Source: Bin87 sp965220055
GTDB taxonomy: Bacteria > Chloroflexota > Dehalococcoidia > Lucifugimonadales > UBA3495
Assembly (NCBI GenBank): GCA_965220055.1
Contig: CBDCPE010000004.1
Coordinates: 3,410,001 to 3,474,000 of the forward strand
DNA: 64,000 bases
Direction of reading: 5' to 3'
Made by a program: the position numbers and the translations under genes. Each line of letters opens with the position of its first letter. Positions within the stretch are counted from its first letter, which is position 1. Below are positions 57,568-64,000 of this stretch, piece after piece. The notes under the pieces are model-generated. The model was given only the letters and a program-made list of their open reading frames with translations, ran no database searches and was not told where the DNA came from.

Positions 57568-58736
57568 TAGTGTGGTGTAACTGAAGTTCATTGTAATAGT
57601 ATTCGCGATGAGGTATCCTCCGGGTTAGCAGCCCAGAGGAGGATGACCATGGCAATCGGACGACCAATGCCGCCGCTAATTTTGGATGACGTGGAGCGTG
57701 AAACCTTGGAGCGGTGGGTTCGTCGTCCGAAAACGGCGCAAGCTTTGGCGCTGCGGGCCAGAATGATTTTGGGCTGTGCCGAAGGCCGCAGCAATACCAC
57801 GGTGGGCACCGACCTGGGAGTGTCCGATGAGACGGTGGGGAAATGGCGTTCCCGGTTCCTGGAACGGAGGCTGGACGGACTGTCGGACGAACCGCGCAGC
57901 GGACGGCCTCGAGCGGTTACCGATGACGACGTGGAGCGTGTGATTACGCTGACGCTGGAGACCGCGCCCCGGGACGCGACCCATTGGAGCACCCGGTCCA
58001 TGGCCCAGCGCAGCGGGCTGAGCCACAACACGGTCAGCCGCATCTGGCGGGCCTTCGGATTGCAGCCCCACCGCACGGAGACTTTCAAGTTGTCGTCGGA
58101 CCCCTTCTTCATCGAGAAGGTCAGGGACGTTGTGGGGCTATACCTGAATCCACCGGATCGGGCGTTGGTCCTGTGCGTGGACGAGAAGTCCCAGATCCAG
58201 GCGTTGGATCGCACCCGTCCGCTATTGCCCATGCGCCCGGGACAAGTGGAACGGCGCACCCATGATTACCTGCGTCACGGCACCACTTCGCTGTTCGCCG
58301 CCTTAGACACCAGGACCGGCAAGGTGATTGGTCGTTGCCACCAACGGCACCGGGCCGTGGAGTTCCGCAAATTCCTCGATACCATCGAGGCCGAGGTGCC
58401 CGCCGACCTCGACGTCCACCTGATCGCGGACAACTACGCCACCCACAAGACGGCGCTGATCCGGAACTGGTTTGCCAAGCGGCCCCGCTTCCATATGCAC
58501 TTCACACCCACCAGCGCCTCGTGGCTGAACCTGGTGGAGCGCTGGTTCGGTCTGCTCACCGAAAAGCAGTTGCGCCGCGGCGTGCATCAGAGCAGCGCCG
58601 AACTGGAGACTGCCATCTACCGCTACCTGGACGTCACCAACGAAGACCCCAAACCTTTTGTCTGGACCAAGACCGCCGACCAAATCCTGGCCAACGTCGC
58701 CCACTTTTGCCAGCGAACTTTGAATACAGGACACTA
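57568..58736 (+). mobile_element. IS630-family element, copy 2 (1169 bp)
   Basis: Same ends and TA limits as copy 1 at 25294. A few base differences, for example CAGCCCCAC for CAGCCACAC. Confidence 0.95.
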
Positions 58737-58737
58737 G
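57649..58737 (+). CDS. IS630-family transposase, copy 2
   Basis: Same 362-residue protein as at 25375, single frame, DDE residues present. Confidence 0.95.
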   Translation: MAIGRPMPPLILDDVERETLERWVRRPKTAQALALRARMILGCAEGRSNTTVGTDLGVSDETVGKWRSRFLERRLDGLSDEPRSGRPRAVTDDDVERVITLTLETAPRDATHWSTRSMAQRSGLSHNTVSRIWRAFGLQPHRTETFKLSSDPFFIEKVRDVVGLYLNPPDRALVLCVDEKSQIQALDRTRPLLPMRPGQVERRTHDYLRHGTTSLFAALDTRTGKVIGRCHQRHRAVEFRKFLDTIEAEVPADLDVHLIADNYATHKTALIRNWFAKRPRFHMHFTPTSASWLNLVERWFGLLTEKQLRRGVHQSSAELETAIYRYLDVTNEDPKPFVWTKTADQILANVAHFCQRTLNTGH

Positions 58738-58871
58738 CGGGACAGGCGGTATGCGAATATGCCCCCGGAAGCCCCGCGGCGGAAGAAATTCAGACGTTCT
58801 GGAGTTGGCTAGAAAAAAGGATAGAAATCCGCAGCAAACATCAAACGGTGAAGGAGCCGATTCATGCCTGA
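58738..58871 (+). pseudogene. parA-type ATPase, C-terminal fragment
   Basis: Open frame from the IS630 end: GQAVCEYAPGSPAAEEIQTF then WSWLEKRIEIR, matching the usual ParA C-terminus (E-Y-x-P-x-S-x-A-A-x-E-I). The stop overlaps the next gene's start by 8 bases, the arrangement of parA with an RHH partner. Confidence 0.7.
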
Positions 58872-59229
58872 CGAAAAGGTGACGACGCTGGAAGCCCTGG
58901 CGAAACGAGGCCAGCCGGCAGTAAGAGAACTGGGAGAACCTGAAGCAGATCCCGTCCCCAACGCGATTGAGGAGATGGATGACGACACCATCCGCGCCTT
59001 CCTGGAGAATCGTGGCTGGGAGATGAGGAGAAGCCGGTCGGCTTATGGGTTGATGTCTAAGGCCGACGACGTGGCCAACAAACGACGATTGACCGTGTAC
59101 CTTACCGTACAGCTGCGCCGAGATGTACAACTCGCTGGGACCATTCTCGACATGAAACTATCAGCCATTGCGGAAGAAGCGTTCCAAGAGTGGCTGGACA
59201 GACGAGGCTTAAGCCAACCCGGTACCTGA
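58864..59229 (+). CDS. RHH-type partner protein of a parA locus
   Basis: 121 residues, GGAG upstream. Variable acidic N-terminus, then a C-terminal ribbon-helix-helix: KRRLTVYLTVQLRRDVQLAG strand and helix, LSAIAEEAFQEWLDRRG helix. Overlap with the parA tail suggests a ParG/ParB-like DNA-binding partner for plasmid or element partition. Left orphaned by loss of parA. Confidence 0.65.
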   Translation: MPDEKVTTLEALAKRGQPAVRELGEPEADPVPNAIEEMDDDTIRAFLENRGWEMRRSRSAYGLMSKADDVANKRRLTVYLTVQLRRDVQLAGTILDMKLSAIAEEAFQEWLDRRGLSQPGT

Positions 59230-59303
59230 CCGTCCTCACAAGAGTGGCAACGCCTAAATTTGGGCCTTCGGACACTCGAATGTGCGAACCATTTTTCGGA
59301 AGG

Positions 59304-59332
59304 TTGACAGCGCAAAACCGGGCGGTTAGTAT
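59304..59332 (+). promoter_or_regulatory. Sigma-70-like promoter
   Basis: TTGACA, 17-bp spacer, TAGTAT; about 96 bp before the RHH start at 59428. Confidence 0.6.
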
Positions 59333-59427
59333 CGTTTATGTCATCTGAACGCTTTGCTATTTTTAGCGCGTTTATGATAAATTTTGACAGCGTAGGGATA
59401 AGTGGCCTAGCGAAACAATCCTCGAGT

Positions 59428-59769
59428 ATGACGATGACGACCACGAAAGCGAAAAGGAAACAGGCGCGCGCCAGCGTAGATATCAAAAGCTACGAGCGTA
59501 TTGAGCGCATCGCAGAGCGCGATGGGTTGAGGCCGTCGGAGGTAGTTCGCCTAGCGATTGCCCACTATCTGCGCGAGGTCGAACGTGCAGCGTCCACGCA
59601 TCGCAGGCGGCCGGACCAGTCCAGGTTGCGTCGGTCGGCGGTCACCAGTTGGTGGCCGTTCATGGCGGTGGCGACGATGATGCGGTCGGCCGGATCGGCG
59701 TGGAAATCGGCCAGGGCGTTGGCGCGGATGCCGATCTCGCCGTCCACGGGGATCTCGATCAAACCCTGA
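59428..59769 (+). CDS. RHH (CopG-like) antitoxin running into antisense DNA
   Basis: MTMTTTKAKRKQARASVDIK, then SYERIERIAERDGLRPSEVV and RLAIAHYLREVERA form a ribbon-helix-helix domain. From about 59590 the frame simply reads the complement of the PIN gene until 59769, so its own stop is missing and the last 50 residues are not natural. Confidence 0.6.
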   Translation: MTMTTTKAKRKQARASVDIKSYERIERIAERDGLRPSEVVRLAIAHYLREVERAASTHRRRPDQSRLRRSAVTSWWPFMAVATMMRSAGSAWKSARALARMPISPSTGISIKP

Positions 59770-59978
59770 CCCAACTGTTCCAGCCGCCACCGGCTCACGT
59801 CGTCAGGGTATTCGATGCGTCCCTTCTCTCGGAGCATCGCCATTTCCCAGAAGGACATCGCTGACACCGCGACTTCCTCGGCCTGCCACGCCCGCTCAAT
59901 CTGGGCGCGAGCCACCGGACCGAGCCTGGCGTCGCCGGCCCTCAACCAGAGGGCGGCGTGGGTATCCAACAAGATCAC
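59565..59978 (-). CDS. PIN-domain toxin (VapC-type)
   Basis: 137 residues. MILLDTHAALWL, SFWEMAML, PADRIIVATAMNGHQLVTAD and NLDW carry the PIN acidic residues. The start overlaps the antitoxin stop by ATGA. The tail after RCVDA is unusual and overlaps the convergent RHH gene. Expected to cleave RNA when unbound by its antitoxin. Confidence 0.9.
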   Translation of the reverse strand: MILLDTHAALWLRAGDARLGPVARAQIERAWQAEEVAVSAMSFWEMAMLREKGRIEYPDDVSRWRLEQLGQGLIEIPVDGEIGIRANALADFHADPADRIIVATAMNGHQLVTADRRNLDWSGRLRCVDAARSTSRR

Positions 59979-60256
59979 GGGCTGAGCACCCTATCAGGGT
60001 CGGACTGGGCTTCCCATTCGACGTCGATGGGCGAGATGATGTCGCCAGTGATTTTCAGCCGGCCCTTGTCGATGCCGAACAGGGACTTGGGCCGTTCGTG
60101 GAAGGCGGTCAGCTTGGCCACGGGCTTGCCGTTCTTGGTGATGACGATCTCGCCGCCGTTCTCGGCCACCTCGTCCATCAGCCCCAGGCACTTGGCCTTG
60201 AACTCCGATGCCTTCATCGTCCGGCTCTGGCCGGTGTCTCCGCTGTGGGTGGTCAT
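59975..60256 (-). CDS. Phd/YefM-family antitoxin
   Basis: 93 residues from ATG 60256 (GGAG upstream). TMKASEFKAKCLGLMDEVAE and GGEIVITKNGKPVAKL form the Phd DNA-binding fold; the C-terminus binds the PIN toxin encoded next. Likely autoregulated. Confidence 0.9.
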   Translation of the reverse strand: MTTHSGDTGQSRTMKASEFKAKCLGLMDEVAENGGEIVITKNGKPVAKLTAFHERPKSLFGIDKGRLKITGDIISPIDVEWEAQSDPDRVLSP

Positions 60257-60349
60257 GGTCAACGCTCCGGTCTGGTTGGTGGGGCTACCCTCGCCCCATT
60301 ATACAGTGGTCATGACCATGGTCACTAACATGTCACCGCGAGAGGATTA

Positions 60350-61878
60350 CTATCGCGTGTACCCCATTCTCGCCAGAAGTTCGTCCATGCGGGCCACGGC
60401 CTCGTCGCGACGTTGCTCCGCCTCCCACAACTGCGCCAGCGCGTCCTCGACGCTCATCACTTCCACCGATTCCGTCGTGTCCACGTACCGGCTGATGTTC
60501 AGGTTGTAGTCGTTGCCGGCGATTTCGTCCAGGTCGGCAACGTGGGCGAACCGCTCCACATCCTCGTAAGCCTGGTACGCGCTGACGATGCTGTCGATGT
60601 GTTCCTGGTCCAGGAAGTTCTGCGCCTTGCCCGGGCGGTAGTGCCCATCCTGGGCGGCATCGACGAAGAGGACCTTGCCGCGACGTTCCGCCGGTTTGGC
60701 CTTGTTCAGCACGCAGATGGACACTGGAATGGCGGCGCCGAAGAACAGGTTGGTCGCCAACCCGATGATGGCCTCGAACAGATCGGCGTCCACGATGCCC
60801 TTGCGGATCTTGCCCTCGGCGCCACCACGGAACAGCGCGCCATGCGGCATCACCACGCCCACCATGCCGCCGGCGTTGGTTACCCCGAGCATGTGCAGCA
60901 GAAAAGCCAGGTCCCCGCGAGTGCGGGGCGGGATGGCGCCGTACCGGTCGAACCGATGGTGCTCATCGGAAGGCGCGAAATCGTGGCCCCAGTTCTTCAT
61001 GCTGTTGGGAGGATTGGCGATGACCCGGTCGTAGGATTGCAGTCGACCCTGCTGATCCACCAGCCCCGGTTCGGTGATGACGTCGCCCGGCACCAGCCGT
61101 GCCGACGCTAGGCCGTGCAGCAGCAAGTTGAGCTTGCCGATGGCCAGGATATCCAGGTTCCGTTCCTGACCTTCCAGGACAGGTTCTGACGATTCCCGCC
61201 GTGTTCCTGCGCGTAATCGGCGGTCAGGATGAGCATCCCACCTGAACCGAAGGTGGGCTCGCAGATGCGCATCCCCTCTTTGGGCTGCAACAGCTCAACA
61301 ATGAGCCGCACCACCGAGCGCGGCGTGTAGAACTCGCCGCCCTTTTTGCCGGCATCGTCGGCGAACTGGTAGATGAGGTACTCGTAGGCATCGCCCAGCA
61401 CGTTGCCGGTGCCTTCTCCGTCAGCGGCGAAGTTGGCATCCCGCAGGTCCAGGTCGTTGAAGTGGGTCAGCAGGCTGCGGATGATGCGCTCCCGGCTGGC
61501 CGGGCTGCCCAGCTTGGACTCGTCGTTCTAGTTGGTGCCGGTGAGCACGCCGTCGATGCGCCCGGCATTGGCGTCCTCGATCTCGTGACTGGCGATGTTC
61601 AACGCCTCGCCCAGGTTCATTGTCGCCTTGGCGATCTGGCTCCAGTGGGCGCTCTCCGGCACCGCGAACTGGTGCTCATCGGGATCGCTGACGGCGGCGG
61701 CACGGGGCACTCCAGCAGCAACAGCGATCGCCACCTCCTCGTCGAACCGGTCGGACAATCGCTTCAGGAACAGCATCGAGAAGATGTAGTTCTTGTAGTC
61801 TGCGGAGTTGATTTGCCCCCGCAGGATGTCGGCGGCCTGCCAGAGCTTGGATTGCAGTTCCTGGCTGGTGAGTGGCAT
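60350..61878 (-). pseudogene. hsdM: hsdM, type I modification subunit, two lesions
   Basis: The N-terminal helical domain (KLWQAADILRGQINSADYKN, MLFLKRLSDRF) ends at an in-frame TAG (61528-61530) where relatives read TGTNxNDESK. It continues with EGTGNVLGDAYEYLIYQFAD, GGEFYTPRSVVRLIVELLQP, CEPTFGSGGML (SAM site) to HGGNRQNLS. One C missing near 61165 shifts the frame, and the rest follows: NPPNSMKNWGHDF (NPPN, catalytic), DLAFLLHMLGV, VVMPHGALFRGGAEGKIR. No hsdS or hsdR is in the window. Confidence 0.85.
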
Positions 61879-61893
61879 CGGAGACCCCGTCAA

Positions 61894-62149
61894 TCATTAC
61901 GTTCGCTGGCAGCGGTTCGCCAAAGTAATACCGCGTACTTCTACGCAGGTCAATGGCAACCGTCATCCTGTCGGAGGAAATTTCGCTACTCTAAAACGGT
62001 TTGGCTGGTGACGAATGTGTTCGTCTACGTGACGGAATTCGTTTTCCCGGGCTGTGCCCGTTTTTCTGGTGCGGTCACCTGTCAACTGTCGCGGGTGCTG
62101 TCCACCATGGCCCGGAGCTGGTCGACTGCTTCTGGTATTTCATTGGCGA
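61894..62149. other. Short intergenic stretch
   Basis: Lies between hsdM and the MNT-HEPN gene; nothing recognised. Confidence 0.5.
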
Positions 62150-62743
62150 TTAGTCATCTGTCCAGTGGCGGGCGCTCATCGGTGTAAACTGCTGCCCCCC
62201 GAACTCGGTCAGGTACCGGTGGTTTTCACCTGGCGCGAGTTCGTTCGCGCCTATGATTTGATTTTCCCTGAGGAGGTCCGTCAGGATCCTCAGGTTGTGT
62301 CCATCGCGTCCGCTGACGGGGTATTCGCATCCGTAGGCTCCCAAGACGGCTTTGTACGCGAATTCGAGGGCATTTTGAGCCACGCGCCCGAACTGGAGGT
62401 CGTCGCCCACGTCGATGATTCCGGCGTCTTGGATGGCGTTGATCCAAGTGGCGGCTCCGGTTGCGTTCGTGATCTTCTTGTCGACATCGTCCCAGTCGAT
62501 GCGTTCGTCTTCGTAGTCGGTTCCGTATCCAACGCGTTCGTCGGCCAGGATGGGGTGTTCTTCCTTGATGATGGTGTTCGCCATGTGGTTTCTGAGGACG
62601 CGGCCTTTAGTGAATTCAGATTCCGTCATGCAGATGATGTCGATGCCTGAAGCCTCTGGCATCTGTATCTTCTGTACGTCACGAGCGTGCTGTCGCAGGC
62701 TTTCCAGCCAAGATTCGGGCTGTGGTTCTCCCTTGACGACTAG
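62150..62743 (-). pseudogene. MNT-HEPN fusion, 5' end lost at a MITE
   Basis: The frame is open from the MITE edge: VVKGEPQPESWLESLRQHAR, then MPEASGIDIICMTESEF, ERIDWDDVDKK and the HEPN part RVAQNALEFAYKAVLGAYGC, GHNLRILTDLLREN. Aligns with the 52850 gene and shows the two domains are one protein. The nucleotidyltransferase G-S/D-x-D motif is missing; the sequence beyond the MITE does not supply it. Start at 62662 would give 170 residues. Confidence 0.65.
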
Positions 62744-62879
62744 TATTACAACGACGGTTTACGAGTACGGACCTTGACTTTGGCCTATGCTAAACAGGAA
62801 CGGTACTCAAATGAGGGTGTCTTTGCGACCCGCTGATACGCAGCTTCAAGCGTGATTCGCCAAATCCGTCGTTGTAATA
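62744..62879. mobile_element. MITE 1, 136 bp, at CTAG
   Basis: Perfect ends TATTACAACGACGG / CCGTCGTTGTAATA, flanked by CTAG (62740-62743 / 62880-62883). TATTACA matches the IS701-type ends, so an IS701 transposase may mobilise it. Non-coding. Confidence 0.85.
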
Positions 62880-62883
62880 CTAG

Positions 62884-63033
62884 CAGCCTGTCCGAGAAAC
62901 AGTGTTCTATCCGTAATTCGTTGCAATCTTCAAAATCACATTCGAATTCTGAACAAATAATTGGACGTATTAGTGCACATCTTACGTCTAAAAAATGCAA
63001 ATCGTCAGGGACTCTTAATCTTCGGACAGGCTG
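62884..63033. mobile_element. MITE 2, 150 bp, at CTAG
   Basis: Perfect ends CAGCCTGTCCGA / TCGGACAGGCTG, flanked by CTAG (62880-62883 / 63034-63037). AT-richer than its surroundings, non-coding, no relative elsewhere in the window. It shares one CTAG with MITE 1. Confidence 0.8.
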
Positions 63034-63042
63034 CTAGCGTAT

Positions 63043-63999
63043 TCATAGCTGCCGCGATTGTTCCCAAGCTTCGATTTTGGTCGCACGCGATAATTCTGTG
63101 AAAACATCGTGGAAGGCGGCTTTCGGCCGGATCCCGATCACCAGCCGTTCTTCCAAGTCTACGTAGATGGCGTCGAGCAAGCTACGTAGCAAGCGGTTGC
63201 GCCTACCCACGGACAACGCCGGCCAAAATGTGGCCATCGCATTCAGAACTTCTCTGGCTTTCAAGGCGTCGTCGTACTCTGGGATGTATGCCCGCGACAA
63301 TTCAGCCTGCGCGGCGGACATCATTCGGGCCAGTTCCGTTTCGTCGATGTGACCGCCCACGAAGAGATGTTTAATTCGTTCAACCTGGTTTTGTATTGAT
63401 TGTCGTTTTTGGACAGCGGCGGTGTAGTCCTGGCCCTTGACGTGGTGCTCGATGATCCAGTCGACCCAGTCCTCTCGGAGTTGGAATCCGTCAAACAGTC
63501 GCTCCACCTGCTGCTCGATCTGCCAGCCCACAAATGCCCTCCCCTGGTGGCGACAGACTACGCTCATTCCCCGGTCCGGGCTTTTGTAGTAGGTCTTCCC
63601 TCCTGAACTCTGGTTCTGGGACCACAACTCCGTCCCGCACTCGTGGCACCGCAGCAGCTTGGTCAGCAGGTGCGGGTGCTCGCTCTTCACGTTGGCGGAC
63701 ACCGAGCGCCGGGACCGGTTCTTGGCCATCCGTTCCTGCACCGCCGCAAACAACTCCACGCTGATCAGCCCCTGGTGCCGGCCCTCAAAGTGATCATCCT
63801 TGTACCTCACCTCACCCAGGTAGAACCGGTTCTTCAGCATGTCCCGGACGCTGTAGTTGGTGAACCGCCGGCCCGCGCCTTCCACCACCTCGCCCATGAT
63901 CACCTGGGGCTTTTTGCTCTTGGTGCAAAACCCCTGCCCGTTCAACCACGCCGCCAACGTGCTCATGGACTCCACGCCGTTGGCGTACCGCTGAAACAT
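63043..63999 (-). CDS. Large serine recombinase, C-terminal part (partial)
   Basis: 318 residues running off the window; the catalytic N-terminal domain lies outside. Recombinase domain: LAAWLNGQGFCTKSKKPQVI, TNYSVRDMLKNRFYLGEVRY; zinc ribbon CHECGTEL with a downstream Cys; coiled coil (QKRQSIQNQVERIKHLFVGG). Such enzymes integrate mobile islands, so this may be the integrase of the island, with its att site nearby. Confidence 0.85.
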   Translation of the reverse strand: MFQRYANGVESMSTLAAWLNGQGFCTKSKKPQVIMGEVVEGAGRRFTNYSVRDMLKNRFYLGEVRYKDDHFEGRHQGLISVELFAAVQERMAKNRSRRSVSANVKSEHPHLLTKLLRCHECGTELWSQNQSSGGKTYYKSPDRGMSVVCRHQGRAFVGWQIEQQVERLFDGFQLREDWVDWIIEHHVKGQDYTAAVQKRQSIQNQVERIKHLFVGGHIDETELARMMSAAQAELSRAYIPEYDDALKAREVLNAMATFWPALSVGRRNRLLRSLLDAIYVDLEERLVIGIRPKAAFHDVFTELSRATKIEAWEQSRQL

Positions 64000-64000
64000 C

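Noticed and set aside
1..64000. CRISPR array, tRNA or rRNA genes
   Set aside because: No regularly spaced short repeats and no cloverleaf with a T-arm signature was seen by eye; a covariance search would be needed to exclude small RNAs fully.

Overview
This is a GC-rich window (my estimate by eye is a little over 60% G+C) packed with insertion sequences. The gene content is bacterial: tandem universal stress protein, sulfatase, amidohydrolase, crotonase-type hydrolase, many restriction/abortive-infection genes, and small double zinc-knuckle proteins. The mix resembles what I know of marine or host-associated Chloroflexota (SAR202-like Dehalococcoidia), but no rRNA or ribosomal marker is present, so taxonomy is inference only. 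I see no tRNA, rRNA or CRISPR array.

Layout. 0-5 kb: a NYN-domain nuclease, decayed membrane genes, a transposase remnant and a 6-oxocamphor-hydrolase-like crotonase. 5-25 kb: an island read almost entirely on the minus strand, with short uncharacterised genes, a wHTH-TIR gene, a DUF262/GmrSD-type gene, a duplicated translationally coupled gene pair, a DUF6602 nuclease-like gene, a BsuBI/PstI-type restriction-modification pair and a DUF2806 gene. GC-rich hairpin repeats are dispersed between the small genes. 25-30.6 kb: an IS630 copy and a nested IS5/IS701/IS5 block that splits a 355-codon gene. 30.8-40 kb: the most chromosome-like stretch (Nmad3 protein, zinc-knuckle ORF, amidohydrolase, serine hydrolase, sulfatase, DUF7336, resolvase, stress protein). 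40-51 kb: an Abi_2 gene cut by IS110, followed by IS110, IS5 and IS630 copies, a parA fragment and a HEPN-like gene. 51-64 kb: Uma2, MNT-HEPN remnants, a HEPN-like gene, a RES toxin, a parA tail plus RHH gene, a PIN/Phd toxin-antitoxin pair, a broken hsdM, a second MNT-HEPN gene, two MITEs and the C-terminal part of a large serine recombinase running off the window.

How it works together. The two outer thirds look like a defence/toxin island that is being eroded by transposition. Four IS insertions can be undone on paper to restore or plausibly complete an open frame: TIR gene, DUF262 gene, 355-codon gene and Abi_2. Several other genes carry single-base frameshifts or amber codons (hsdM, MNT-HEPN, resolvase, gene at 52 kb). 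The mobile elements show strong site habits: one IS5 type duplicates TAA, the IS110 type sits next to GGTTAGT, and at least five unrelated element types sit at CTAG. The most original signals are the dispersed hairpin repeats, the duplicated ATGA-coupled gene pair, two IS5 copies in the same GACTAAC heptamer of the IS110 left end, and a double zinc-knuckle ORF with no ordinary start codon.
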